The notes below the pieces were generated by a model. That model worked only from the letters and a program-made list of their open reading frames with translations. It searched no databases and was not told where the DNA came from. Of a stretch of 64,000 nt of DNA, positions 53,883 to 63,379 are shown piece after piece. The DNA comes from Caulobacter sp. Root655 (lineage in GTDB: Bacteria > Pseudomonadota > Alphaproteobacteria > Caulobacterales > Caulobacteraceae): assembly GCF_001427665.1 (NCBI RefSeq), contig NZ_LMHC01000007.1:1-64000 (forward strand), in the 5' to 3' direction. Position numbers and translations under genes: made by a program. Numbering within the stretch: the first letter of the stretch is position 1; every line of letters starts with the position of its first letter.

Positions 53883-55318
53883 GCGGGCGGCCAAGCCTGG
53901 TCGGCCGGGTCGCGCGCGAGGAATGGCGGGCCCTGGCGCGCAATCGGGTCGCGGTGGTCGCCGGCTTGATCCTGGCGGTGCTGCTGGCCGGTTCCGCGCT
54001 TCTGTGCGTGGAGCAGCGCAACGCCATCGAGGCGTCGCGCGAGCGTCATCAGGCCAGTTCCGACCGCCAGTTCGACCTCCAACCCGACCGGCATCCGCAC
54101 CGCATGGTCCACTACGGCCAGTTCGTGTTCCGGCCGCTCTCGACCCTGGCCTTCTTTGACCGTGGGGTGGACAGTTTCACCGGCCACACGGTCTTTCTCG
54201 AAGGCCACCGCCAGAACAGCGCCAATTTCAGCGAAGCGCGGCAATCCTCGCTGTTGTTGCGCTTCGGCGAGCTGACACCGGCCTTCGTGCTCCAGACGCT
54301 GGCGCCGCTGCTGGTGATCTTCCTGGCCTATGGCGCGGTGGCCAGCGAGCGGGAGCGCGGCACGCTGCGCCTGCTGGCCGCCCAGGGGCTGGGGGCGAGC
54401 GACATGCTGGCTGGCAAGCTCCTGGCCCATGGCGGGGCGGCCGGCCTGATCCTGGCGCCGGCGGCGCTGGCCCTGCTGATCGCCGCGCTGCTGGGCTGGG
54501 CTCCGCCCGGGCCGGCGGTGCTGCTGCTTGTCATCTACGGGCTCTACCTGGCGATCTGGGCGGTGATGGCGGTCCTGGTCTCCTCCCTGGCGCGGCGTTC
54601 GCGCGACGCCTTGATCCTGCTGGTGTCGATCTGGATGGTGCTGGTGGTGTTGATCCCGCGCACCCTTCCCGAGGCGGCGGCGCGCTTGCGGACGCAGACG
54701 CTGACGCGGATCGAGACCGACATCGCCATCCACGCCGACCTCAACAAGATCGGCGACAGCCACGACCCCGACGACCCCTATTTCTCGGCCTTCAAGGCCA
54801 AGATCCTGGCCCAGTACGGCGTCCGGCGCGTCGAGGACCTCCCCGTCCAGTGGGCCGGCCTGGTTGGCATGGAAGGCGAGCGCCTGACCAGCCAGCTCTT
54901 CGACCGCTACGCCCGCGAGGCCTTCGCCCGTGAGCAGGCTCAGAACCGCTTCGTGCGCGGCTTTGGGGCCGTCAGCCCGGTGATCGCCCTGCGTCAGGCC
55001 TCGATGAGCCTGGCCGGCACGGACATCGAGAGCCATCAGGACTTCCTCGATCAGGTCGAGCGCTACCGCTACGCCTTCGTCCAGTCGCTCAACCGGATGC
55101 AGGTCGAGCAGATTCCCAACCAGGGCGCCGGCGAGGATCCGCGCATCGCCGCCGCCAACTGGAAGCGCGTGCCCAGCTTCGCCTACGTCGCGCCGGACGT
55201 GCTGCGCCTGGCCGGCGGCCGTATCGCGGCCAACCTCGCTGTTCTGATCGTCTGGCTCGTCGCGCTGCTGGCGCTCTGCGCGCCCGTCGCCCGCCGACTC
55301 CGCGAGGACGCCCGATGA
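53879..55318 (+). CDS. ABC-2 permease with DUF3526 domain (1)
   Basis: A 479-residue permease. One helix near 20-40, a long periplasmic region (HRMVHYGQFVFRPLSTLAFFDRG), a helix bundle at about 135-270 with the ABC-2 motif ERERGTLRLLAAQG, a second soluble region (FVRGFGAVSPVIALRQASMSLAGTD) and a C-terminal helix. DUF3526 architecture. GTG start overlaps the ATPase stop. With the second permease it would form a heterodimer; function of this family is not established. Confidence 0.82.
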   Translation: MSGRPSLVGRVAREEWRALARNRVAVVAGLILAVLLAGSALLCVEQRNAIEASRERHQASSDRQFDLQPDRHPHRMVHYGQFVFRPLSTLAFFDRGVDSFTGHTVFLEGHRQNSANFSEARQSSLLLRFGELTPAFVLQTLAPLLVIFLAYGAVASERERGTLRLLAAQGLGASDMLAGKLLAHGGAAGLILAPAALALLIAALLGWAPPGPAVLLLVIYGLYLAIWAVMAVLVSSLARRSRDALILLVSIWMVLVVLIPRTLPEAAARLRTQTLTRIETDIAIHADLNKIGDSHDPDDPYFSAFKAKILAQYGVRRVEDLPVQWAGLVGMEGERLTSQLFDRYAREAFAREQAQNRFVRGFGAVSPVIALRQASMSLAGTDIESHQDFLDQVERYRYAFVQSLNRMQVEQIPNQGAGEDPRIAAANWKRVPSFAYVAPDVLRLAGGRIAANLAVLIVWLVALLALCAPVARRLREDAR

Positions 55319-56673
55319 ACCGCTTTCGATATGAGCTGCGCCTACTGCTGCGGTCGCGAGTCGCCGCCGCCGCGCTGACACTGCTGCTGGTGCTGTCGGC
55401 GGTCGCGGTGGGCGCCGGCCTGTCGGCCAGCGCGCGCCAGACCGCGCTGATCGACCGGGTGGCGACGGCCCAGGCGCGCGACTTCGCCGCCGCCACGACC
55501 CAGTATGGCAAGCCCGACGGCGAGGCCGGCTACGCGGCCTACTACACCTTTCATCTGACTTCGGATCGTCCCTCCAGCCTGGCCTTCGCCGCCATGGGGC
55601 AGCGCGATATCCAGCCCTATGTCCTGCGCGTGCGGCTGCTGGGCCTCCAGGCGCAGCTCTACGAGACGGAGACGGTGAATCCGGAACTGGCGTTGCCGGG
55701 GCCGTTCGATTTCGCCTTCGTGCTGATCTACCTCGCGCCGCTGGCCGTCATCGTCCTGATGCACGACCTTGTCTCGGGCGAGCGGGAGGCTGGGCGCCTG
55801 CGCCTGCTGAGCGCCTTGCCGGTGACGCCGGGACAGCTGTGGCTGCGCCGAGCCGGCGTGAGGCTGATGCTGGTGCTGCTGGCTCTGCTCGGGCCTTTCC
55901 TGGTCGGCGCGCTTGTGGCCAAGGCCCCCATCTGGGGGGTGGCGATCCTGAGTCTGGTCGCCATTCTCTACGTCGCCTTCTGGGCGGGCCTTGGCCTGAT
56001 GGTCGGCGCCTGGGGCCGTCGGTCCGCCTTCAACGCTGCGACGCTTGTCGGTTGTTGGATCGTCCTGGTCCTGCTGGTCCCGGCCCTGGCCAACGCCGCG
56101 TTGTCGCGCGCGATTCCGGTCGGTCGCGGCGTCGACCTGACCCTGGCCCAGCGCGAGGCGGTCCACCACGCCTGGGACGTTCCCCGCGAAGCGGTGATGG
56201 CGCCCTTCGTCGCCAAGCATCCGGAGTGGAAGGACAAGGCGCGGGTCGGCGGCGGCTTCCACTGGAAGTGGTACTACGCCATGCACGAGATGGGAGACGA
56301 CGGCGTGGCCGGTCAGGTCGCCGCCTATCGCGCTAGCCTGGCGGCCCGGCAGGCCTGGACCGAACGCCTGGGCTGGCTGTCGCCGGCCGCCGCCGCCCAG
56401 AGCCTGGTCCACCGCGTCGCCGATAGCGACCTGCAGGCCCATCTGGCCTATCAGGACAACGTCACGGCGTTCCACCGTCACCTGCAGGACTTCTACTACC
56501 CCTATCTCTTCAGCGAGCGGCCGTTCACGCGGAAGGACTTCGCCAGGGCGCCTGTCTACGCGCCGCGCGGTTCTTCATCGTCGACGCCGGTCGTTCCCCT
56601 GCTTGCCCTTCTGGTTCTGTCGCTGAGCGCTTGGGCTGGGGGCGTGGTCGGGGCGCGGCGCACCGTGAGTTGA
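55315..56673 (+). CDS. ABC-2 permease with DUF3526 domain (2)
   Basis: A 452-residue paralogue of the preceding gene with the same layout: N-terminal helix, periplasmic region, ABC-2 bundle (VSGEREAGRLRLLSALPVTP), second periplasmic region (DFYYPYLFSERPFTRKDFAR) and C-terminal helix. ATGA overlap with the first permease. Three-gene unit opposite a siderophore-type receptor suggests metal-linked traffic or envelope maintenance. Confidence 0.82.
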   Translation: MNRFRYELRLLLRSRVAAAALTLLLVLSAVAVGAGLSASARQTALIDRVATAQARDFAAATTQYGKPDGEAGYAAYYTFHLTSDRPSSLAFAAMGQRDIQPYVLRVRLLGLQAQLYETETVNPELALPGPFDFAFVLIYLAPLAVIVLMHDLVSGEREAGRLRLLSALPVTPGQLWLRRAGVRLMLVLLALLGPFLVGALVAKAPIWGVAILSLVAILYVAFWAGLGLMVGAWGRRSAFNAATLVGCWIVLVLLVPALANAALSRAIPVGRGVDLTLAQREAVHHAWDVPREAVMAPFVAKHPEWKDKARVGGGFHWKWYYAMHEMGDDGVAGQVAAYRASLAARQAWTERLGWLSPAAAAQSLVHRVADSDLQAHLAYQDNVTAFHRHLQDFYYPYLFSERPFTRKDFARAPVYAPRGSSSSTPVVPLLALLVLSLSAWAGGVVGARRTVS

Positions 56674-56691
56674 TCCGACAGGTCGTTTCGT

Positions 56692-56725
56692 GAAAACGGC
56701 GTCGGCTGGAGGAAGCCGACGCCGT
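56692..56725 (-). terminator. Terminator between convergent genes
   Basis: A 12-bp perfect stem (56696-56707 with 56714-56725) with a 6-nt loop; AAAA on its left side becomes a T-run for the minus-strand receptor transcript. It may also stop the plus-strand ABC-2 transcript. Confidence 0.7.
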
Positions 56726-56757
56726 GACCAAGGCGCAGTACAGGGAAGAGGCGCGCC

Positions 56758-59583
56758 CTAGAAGTTGTAGCGAAGACCCACGAAATAGGTCCGGCCGCTG
56801 TGGGTGTAGACGTTCAGTCGGTTGCTATCGTCGACATACTGGTCGTTGAACTCGTCGGTCAGGTTCACGCCCTCGACGCTCAGCTTGAGGTTCGGGCGGA
56901 TGTTGAAGCTGGCCTGCATGTCGACGTTCAAGGTCGAGTTGGTGCCGTGAACCGAGTTGCCGTCGTTGCCCGGCACCTGGGTCAGGTAGCCGCCGCGATA
57001 GGCGACCGAGCCGCGGACGCTCCAGCGATCGGTCTCGTAATAGAGCGTGGCGTTGGCGGCGTTCTTCGACAGACCGATCAGGGGGGCGGTGACGGTCGTC
57101 GCGGTCGCGCCGATGCCTGACTGGTATTGCACCTTCGAGCTGACATAGGTGTAGTTGAGGATGTAGCCGAAATGGCTCCAGGCTCCCGGCAGGAAGGTCA
57201 GCGGCTGCTGCCAGTTGATCTCGAAGCCCTTCAGGTTGCCGCCATCGGCATTGACGGGCTGGCTGACGTTGAAGATGTCGGTGGGCAGGGCGCCGGTGCC
57301 GGCGATCAGCGAGTCCGGCAGGCCCAGGGTATTGTAGGCCACCTGGGCGGGCAGGGTGGCCACGAAGGTGTCGATCTTCTTGTAGAAGAAGCCGCCCGCC
57401 AGCATCGCCCCCTGGGCCGGGTACCATTCCAGCGACAGGTCCAGGTTCTTGGACTGGGTCGGGTTCAGGTCGGGATTGCCCGAGGTGAAGCTGCGGTTGG
57501 CTCCCTGGACGTTGACGTCGGCCCCGGGCGACAGCGAACCGATGCCGGGACGGGAGATGGTCTTGGCGGCGCTGATCCGGGCGACGACGGTGTCGGTGAG
57601 GTCGGCGGCCAGGTTGAAGGACGGCAGGCTCATATTGTAGTCGCGCCGCACGTTGACCAACCGCACCGCGCCGTTGACCACCGCGTAGCCGCCCGACTCC
57701 TGCTGGGTGTTGACCTGGCGCAGGCCGGCGTCGCCGCGGAAGGGCAGGCCGAAGGCGTCGAACTTGAACAACGCCTCGACATAGGCCCCGGCGTCCTTCT
57801 CCTCGACCGTGCCGTACTGACCGCGCGCCGAGCTGTTGTTGGTGTTGGTCAGGGCATAGATGCCCGTGTTGCCGTAGATGCCGTAGGCCTTGGCGTAGGC
57901 GTCGATGTCGGGCACCAGCCAGGCCGTGGCGTTGCCGGCCGGCAGGTCCAGGTTCTTGCCGAAGCCCGAATAGACCTTGGAGACGGCGGCCAGCTGGGCA
58001 GGGGTCAGGGTCTGGGACACGGTCTCGCTGGTCCGGTACTGGCCGTAGCTGTCGTACTCGAACTTGCGGAAGTCGATCCCGGCCTTGATCGTGAGGTTGT
58101 TGCTGAATTCGTACTCGCCGTAGAGCTTGGCGGTGGTGAACTGGTTCTCGACGAACTGCGGGCGCAGGCGGACCTCGGAGGTGCCGTTGATGGCGCTCCA
58201 GTTGGCTGGATCGGTCGGATCGAAGCCGAGCAGGATGGTCGGCAGGCGATCGCCCCGGAAGTCGTACGAATAGCCCTGGCTGTTGGCCCGGTCGAAGGTG
58301 ATGATCGTCGAGACCGGCTGGGTGAAGGTCGAGTCCGCATAGCCGGCCAGGCCGCCGACCTTGAACCGGTCGCTGAACCGATGCTCCGCCGAGAGGGTGA
58401 ACTGCTTGAACTCGGTGTTCAGCTCGTCATAGGCCGACTGGCTGCGCAGATCGACATTGTCGAGCTTGGCGTAGACCAGGTTGTGGTTGGCGTCGACGAC
58501 ACCGTCACGGATGATGGTCTGCGGCTTGCCGGCGCCGTTGCGCGACAGGCCCAGCGCCTGGAGCTGGGCTTCCTTGCGGGTGCCGGCCAGGTAGGAATAG
58601 AGCGCGTCCAGCGAGACCGTGGTGTCGTCGGTCGGCTTCCACTGCAGTGAGCCGCTGGCGCCGAAGCGCTTGGATTCGATGTCGTAGCTGACATAGGCCG
58701 GGATACGCGGATGGTAGATCGCGCCGGCCGTGCTGGGGTTGTTGATCTGGGCGATCGTGTAGCCGGGCAGGGTGGAGAGCGGGCTGAAGCCGTTTTGCGA
58801 ACCGCTGTTGGTCCAGCGCGTGATGTTGGCGCCTTCCTCGTGCAGGCGGCGATCCTCGTAGGCCACCGAGACCAGGGCGCCGATCGTGCCGTCGCGCCAG
58901 GTGCGGCTGGCCAGGGCCGAGAGGCGGGGGCCGGCCTTCTCGGCCAGATCGTTGTAGCTGGCCTGGGCCGACAGCACGAGCTGGGGCTTGCCGGAGTCGA
59001 ACGGGCGGGCGGTGCTCAGGTCGACCGTCGCGCCGAGCGAGCCTTCCTCGACATCGGCCGAGGCGGTCTTGCGCACCGCGATGCTGTTGAACAGGTCCGA
59101 GGCGAAGATGTTGAAGTCGAAGCCGCGACCGCGGTTCGTGCCGCCGCTGTTGGCGGTGCCGCCGGTGGTGCTGATGGCTTCCATGCCGTTGATGCGGACA
59201 CGGGTATATTCCGAGCCCAGGCCTCGGACCGAGATCTGCCGACCCTCGCCGTTGATCCGCGAAATCGAGACGCCGGGGATGCGCTGCAGGGATTCGGCCA
59301 GGTTCAGGTCGGGGAACTGGGCGATGTCCTCGGCCTTGATGGCGTCGACGACGCCCGAGGCGCTGCGCTTGACGTTGATGGCGCTGGCCAGGCTGGCGCG
59401 GAAGCCGGTGACGACCACGGCTTCGACTTCATCGCTCGACGCCGCTCCGGCGGGAGGCGCGGCGTCCTGGGCCTGGGCCTGGGCCTGGGCCGCGCCGAAC
59501 GCGGCGAAGGCCACCGTCACGGCCAGGCCGGAAGCCCCGCCACGCAGAATGGTTCGCAGACCCGGTGAATTTCGAAACGCCAT
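56758..59583 (-). CDS. TonB-dependent receptor (glycan type)
   Basis: A 941-residue receptor. Signal peptide followed by an AQAQAQAQ run, EVEAVVVTGFRASLASAINV (TonB box and plug start), AEDIAQFPDLNLAESLQRIPGVSI and ISVRGLGSEYTRVRINGMEA, typical of Caulobacter/Xanthomonas receptors for plant oligosaccharides. The barrel ends FVGLRYNF. GGGAGGGATT precedes ATG 59583; a longer frame upstream lacks family sequence. Divergent from the hexuronate-type porter and the exported protein at 61309, which suggests a shared uronic-acid glycan substrate. Confidence 0.9.
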   Translation of the reverse strand: MAFRNSPGLRTILRGGASGLAVTVAFAAFGAAQAQAQAQDAAPPAGAASSDEVEAVVVTGFRASLASAINVKRSASGVVDAIKAEDIAQFPDLNLAESLQRIPGVSISRINGEGRQISVRGLGSEYTRVRINGMEAISTTGGTANSGGTNRGRGFDFNIFASDLFNSIAVRKTASADVEEGSLGATVDLSTARPFDSGKPQLVLSAQASYNDLAEKAGPRLSALASRTWRDGTIGALVSVAYEDRRLHEEGANITRWTNSGSQNGFSPLSTLPGYTIAQINNPSTAGAIYHPRIPAYVSYDIESKRFGASGSLQWKPTDDTTVSLDALYSYLAGTRKEAQLQALGLSRNGAGKPQTIIRDGVVDANHNLVYAKLDNVDLRSQSAYDELNTEFKQFTLSAEHRFSDRFKVGGLAGYADSTFTQPVSTIITFDRANSQGYSYDFRGDRLPTILLGFDPTDPANWSAINGTSEVRLRPQFVENQFTTAKLYGEYEFSNNLTIKAGIDFRKFEYDSYGQYRTSETVSQTLTPAQLAAVSKVYSGFGKNLDLPAGNATAWLVPDIDAYAKAYGIYGNTGIYALTNTNNSSARGQYGTVEEKDAGAYVEALFKFDAFGLPFRGDAGLRQVNTQQESGGYAVVNGAVRLVNVRRDYNMSLPSFNLAADLTDTVVARISAAKTISRPGIGSLSPGADVNVQGANRSFTSGNPDLNPTQSKNLDLSLEWYPAQGAMLAGGFFYKKIDTFVATLPAQVAYNTLGLPDSLIAGTGALPTDIFNVSQPVNADGGNLKGFEINWQQPLTFLPGAWSHFGYILNYTYVSSKVQYQSGIGATATTVTAPLIGLSKNAANATLYYETDRWSVRGSVAYRGGYLTQVPGNDGNSVHGTNSTLNVDMQASFNIRPNLKLSVEGVNLTDEFNDQYVDDSNRLNVYTHSGRTYFVGLRYNF

Positions 59584-59699
59584 AATCCCTCCCTTGCCCA
59601 CGGCTCGCGGGTCGTTTTCTTGTGGAGACCGGTCCGCGCCGATCTCTTGCGGTCTGAAAAGGATAGGGGTGGTAGCGGTCGCGCGGCCAATCCTAATCA

Positions 59700-59715
59700 G
59701 GCATCGACCGATGCC
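59700..59715. promoter_or_regulatory. Dyad in the receptor/MFS divergent gap
   Basis: GGCATCG-AC-CGATGCC: 7-bp arms around a 2-base centre, as in LacI-type operators. It is the only clear symmetry in the 394-bp gap (59584-59977), 117 bp from the receptor start. Nothing else coding is seen in this gap. Confidence 0.45.
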
Positions 59716-59977
59716 AGATCTGCACCGATGTACGACGAAAACGCCGTTTGTCACCGGTTTCCCAGGCGAAATCCGGACGAGACGCGCGTTTCACGCTCAC
59801 GGGAATCGTGCGCGACCTGGGCTATCGATGTCCGTGGTGGATCGGTCGATAGGCGATTTGACTTAGACCGCTCGACCCGAGGTCTTTAGCGTCAGGTGCA
59901 CAGACCCTTCATCGGGGCGGCGCGGCGCGATCGAATCGGGCCGCGACAAGAAGAGCAAAAAGCAGGGGAGAGATGCG

Positions 59978-61312
59978 ATGACCGCGCAGAACGCCAACGG
60001 CGACACCAAGAGGACCCGTGTCCGCTGGCTGATCATCCTGCTGCTGTTCATCATCACCACCATCAACTATGCCGACCGCGCCACCTTCTCGATCGCGGGA
60101 CAGTCGGCCTCCAAGGATCTGGGCCTGGATCCGGTGGCCATGGGCTACATCCTGTCGGCGTTCGCCTGGGCCTATGTGATCGGCCAGATTCCCGGCGGCG
60201 CGCTGCTCGACCGGTTCGGCTCCAAGAAGATCTACACCGCCGCCCTGGTGATCTGGTCGTTCTTCACGGCGCTGCAGGGCTTCTCCGGAATCTTCACCGG
60301 CCTGACGGCGGCGGTCGCGCTGTTTTCGATGCGCTTCATGGTCGGCCTGGCCGAGGCGCCGTCCTTTCCCGCCAACGCCCGCATCGTCGCCGCCTGGTTT
60401 CCGGGCTCGGAACGCGCCACGGCGGCGGCGATCTTCAACTCGGCCCAGTATTTCGCCCTGGTGGCCTTCGCCCCGCTGATGGGCTGGCTGGTGCATCGCT
60501 TCAGCTGGCATTCGGTGTTCTTCGTGATGGGCGTCATCGGCCTCGTCGCGGCGGTGATCTTCGTCAAGTTCGTGCACGCGCCCACCGACCATCCGGCGAT
60601 CAACAAGGCCGAGTTCGACTATATCGAAGCCGGCGGCGGCCTGGTGCGGATGGAGGACAAGGTCGCCAGCAACGGCGCGGCCTTCACCTGGCACAACGTC
60701 CGCCAGATCCTGACCAGCCGCATGCTGCTGGGCGTCTATCTGGGCCAGTACTGCATCAACGTCCTGACCTATTTCTTCGTCACCTGGTTTCCGATCTACC
60801 TGGTCAAGGAGCGCGGCCTGTCGATCCTGCAGGCGGGGTTCACGGCCGCGGCGCCCGCCCTGTGCGGCTTCGCCGGCGGGCTGCTGGGCGGGATCATCTC
60901 GGACCGCCTGCTCAAGAAGACCGGCTCGTTGGACGTGGCCCGCAAGGGACCGCTGCTGATCGGCATGCTGCTGGCCGCGACGATCATCGCCTGCAACTAT
61001 GTCGAACAGGAATGGCTGGTCATCGTGATCATGGCCGTGGCCTTCTTCGGCAAGGGCCTGGCGTCGCTGGGCTGGGCGGTGGTGGCCGACACCTCGCCCA
61101 AGGAGATGGCCGGGGTGACGGGGGCGATCTTCAACACCTTCGGCAACATCGCCGGCATCGTGACCCCGATCGTCATCGGCTACATCGTCAAGGGCACCGG
61201 CTCGTTCGACGGCGCGCTGATCTTCGTGGGCGCCCACTGCCTGATCACCATCGCCGCCTATTTCCTGATCGTCGGCAAGATCCAGCGTCTCGTGCTGAAG
61301 CCGGCGGCATGA
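59978..61312 (+). CDS. Hexuronate-type MFS transporter (ACS family)
   Basis: A 444-residue, 12-helix importer of the anion:cation symporter group (ExuT, GudP, DgoT). Diagnostic start ITTINYADRATFSIAG, then GYILSAFAWAYVIGQIPGGALLDRFGSKK, RFMVGLAEAPSFPANARIVAAWFP and RATAAAIFNSAQY. Substrates in this group are hexuronates, aldarates or aldonates. AGGGGAGAG precedes the ATG. The stop overlaps the start of the next gene (ATGA), so the two are coupled. Glucuronate from the GH115 reaction is a possible cargo, but that gene is far away. Confidence 0.88.
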   Translation: MTAQNANGDTKRTRVRWLIILLLFIITTINYADRATFSIAGQSASKDLGLDPVAMGYILSAFAWAYVIGQIPGGALLDRFGSKKIYTAALVIWSFFTALQGFSGIFTGLTAAVALFSMRFMVGLAEAPSFPANARIVAAWFPGSERATAAAIFNSAQYFALVAFAPLMGWLVHRFSWHSVFFVMGVIGLVAAVIFVKFVHAPTDHPAINKAEFDYIEAGGGLVRMEDKVASNGAAFTWHNVRQILTSRMLLGVYLGQYCINVLTYFFVTWFPIYLVKERGLSILQAGFTAAAPALCGFAGGLLGGIISDRLLKKTGSLDVARKGPLLIGMLLAATIIACNYVEQEWLVIVIMAVAFFGKGLASLGWAVVADTSPKEMAGVTGAIFNTFGNIAGIVTPIVIGYIVKGTGSFDGALIFVGAHCLITIAAYFLIVGKIQRLVLKPAA

Positions 61313-63198
61313 GCGAAGGCGTCCCGATGACCAGCCGCCGCTGCTTCCTGCGCACCGCCTCGGCCCTGTTGCTGGCCGCCGTGGCCTCGCCGGCCTTCCC
61401 CTCGAAGACCTGGGCCGCGTTGCCCGTCGCGCTGGAGATCAGAACGTCGATGGCCCCGCCCGAATGGGCGCTGCTGGAGCGCGAACTGCTGTCGGCCAAC
61501 GCCGTGGCCTGTGAAGCCTTCTACGCCCGCTATTTCGATGCGCGTGGCTTCCTGCTGGCCGTCGAGCGCTGGGGCGCCAACGACGGTCCCGACGACGCCA
61601 TCGAGAACCTCAACGACTGGCCGACGCTGCACGCCCTGGGGGCCAGCGACCGGCTGCTGGAGCTGTCGAAGCAGGCCTATGAAGGCAATGTCCGCCAGTA
61701 CACCCTGGCCAGGACCAAGGACGTGCCGTTCGCGCGCGAGGGCATGTACTACAAGGAGTTCCCGGTCATGACCGACTGGCAGCACCTCTCCGAGGGGCTG
61801 TCGGTGTTCAACCTGCTGGGTCTGTCCGATCCGGGCGACCCGCGCTACCGCGACCGGGTCAAGCGGTTCTCCGGCTTCTACATGAACGAGGACCCGGGCG
61901 CGCCGAACTACGACCCCAAGCACAAGATCATCCGCAGCATGATCACCGGCAGTCGGGGGCCAATGCCGCGCAAGGCCACGCCGCTCGACTGGGCTGGCGA
62001 CCCCTTCGAGGTCGGCGACTTCTTCATGGAGCACGGCGAGCGCACCTATGAAGAGACGCTGCACCACTACGACGAATATACCGACGTCATCGGCGACGGA
62101 CCGCTGAACCTGCAGGTCACCAGCCTGGTGCTCAACGCCTATATGCTGGACCACGAGCCCAAGTACCGCGCCTGGCTGCTGGGCTATGTCGACGCCTGGG
62201 TCGAACGGGCCCGGGCCAATGGCGGGGTGCTGCCCAGCAATATCGGCCTGGACGGCAAGATCGGCGGGGCGACGGACGGCAAGTGGTGGGGCGGCGTCTA
62301 TGGCTGGGGCTTCAGCCCGGTGGTTCCCCAGACCGGCAAGCGCGAGGACCGCAACCGGGTGTCGCGCGCCGTCGTCGGCTTCATGAACGCCTATCTGCTG
62401 ACCGGCGACGACCAGTATCTCGACGTCTGGCGCAAGCAGGCCGACGTCATCAACGCCCAGAGGAAGGTCATCGACGGCAAGGTCTCGACCCCGCGCATGT
62501 ACGGCGAGGGCGGCTGGTACGGCTATGCGCCCGGCGACTACCGGATCAACGGGCTGGAGATCTGGTACCTGTCGATGAAGGCGTCGGACCGGGCGCGGGC
62601 GGCCGAGCATCCGTGGCTGACCTATCTGGACGGCAAGGATCCGGGCTTCCCCGCCAAGGTCCTGCGCGCCGACCTCGAGCGTGTTCGGGCCCGCGCCCAG
62701 GCGCAGCGCGACGATCGCTCCACGCCCGACACCCGGCTGGCGGACGCGGCGCTGGACATCAATCCGGCCAGCGTCCAGGCGCTGATCCACCTGATGCAGG
62801 GCGGCATCCACATCGCCCGCCCGCCGTGGTCGCCGACCTCGCCGGCCCAGGGCGGGGCGCTGCTCTATGCCCGCCTGCGCTATTTCGACCCCGAGCGTCG
62901 CCGGGCCGGCGTGCCCGATGACGTCGCCGCCCTGGTCGAGGCGCTGAGCGACGACGGCGTCGTCGTGACCCTGGTCAACGCCAACCAGGTCGAGGCCCGC
63001 ACCGTGACCGTGCAGGGCGGCGCCTATGGCGAGCACCAGGTGCTGAGCGTGGCGACCGACGGCGGGGCGCCCGTCGCGATCGACGCCTCGGCGTTCACGG
63101 TGCGGCTGGCGGCCGGGGCGGGCGCGCGGCTGGTGCTGAAGATGAAGCGGCACGTGAACGCGCCGACCTTGAACTTTCCGTGGGACCGCAAACTCTGA
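61309..63198 (+). CDS. Tat-exported protein of unknown family, probably carbohydrate-active
   Basis: A 629-residue protein with a Tat-type signal (TSRRCFLRTASALLLAAVA, cleavage near residue 36). I do not recognise the family with certainty. The body is helical with aromatic and acidic motifs (MTDWQHLSEGLSVFNL, EETLHHYDEYTDVIGDGPLN, KWWGGVYGWGFSPV, YGEGGWYGYAPGDYRINGLE) like an (alpha/alpha) barrel of a glycosidase or lyase, and about 120 C-terminal residues look like a beta-sandwich. GH154-like beta-glucuronidases are one possibility. Coupled to a hexuronate-type porter and opposite a glycan receptor, so a uronic-acid-releasing role is inferred. Confidence 0.7.
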   Translation: MSEGVPMTSRRCFLRTASALLLAAVASPAFPSKTWAALPVALEIRTSMAPPEWALLERELLSANAVACEAFYARYFDARGFLLAVERWGANDGPDDAIENLNDWPTLHALGASDRLLELSKQAYEGNVRQYTLARTKDVPFAREGMYYKEFPVMTDWQHLSEGLSVFNLLGLSDPGDPRYRDRVKRFSGFYMNEDPGAPNYDPKHKIIRSMITGSRGPMPRKATPLDWAGDPFEVGDFFMEHGERTYEETLHHYDEYTDVIGDGPLNLQVTSLVLNAYMLDHEPKYRAWLLGYVDAWVERARANGGVLPSNIGLDGKIGGATDGKWWGGVYGWGFSPVVPQTGKREDRNRVSRAVVGFMNAYLLTGDDQYLDVWRKQADVINAQRKVIDGKVSTPRMYGEGGWYGYAPGDYRINGLEIWYLSMKASDRARAAEHPWLTYLDGKDPGFPAKVLRADLERVRARAQAQRDDRSTPDTRLADAALDINPASVQALIHLMQGGIHIARPPWSPTSPAQGGALLYARLRYFDPERRRAGVPDDVAALVEALSDDGVVVTLVNANQVEARTVTVQGGAYGEHQVLSVATDGGAPVAIDASAFTVRLAAGAGARLVLKMKRHVNAPTLNFPWDRKL

Positions 63199-63368
63199 AC
63201 CCTCTCCCGGCGGGAGAGGGAGGGGCCCACGCCGAAGGTGTGGGAGGGTGAGGGGTTACACCCTCACCGATTTCACGCGAACGCCCTGCCGGCACGCCGT
63301 CCGACGTCTTACCCCCTCACCCTCCCACCGCTGCGCGGCGGGCCCCTCCCTCTCCCCATGGGAGAGGG
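63199..63368. repeat. Large inverted repeat element
   Basis: Two arms (about 63199-63257 and 63311-63368) built of CCTCTCCC, GGGAGAGG, GGGGCCC and GGGAGGGTGAGGGG are inverted around an approximately 50-bp centre that contains TTTCACGCGAACGCC. The first hairpin follows the unknown gene's stop by 2 bp and may end its transcript. It looks like a dispersed miniature inverted element; no coding content. Confidence 0.75.
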
Positions 63369-63379
63369 TCCGTCAGAGC

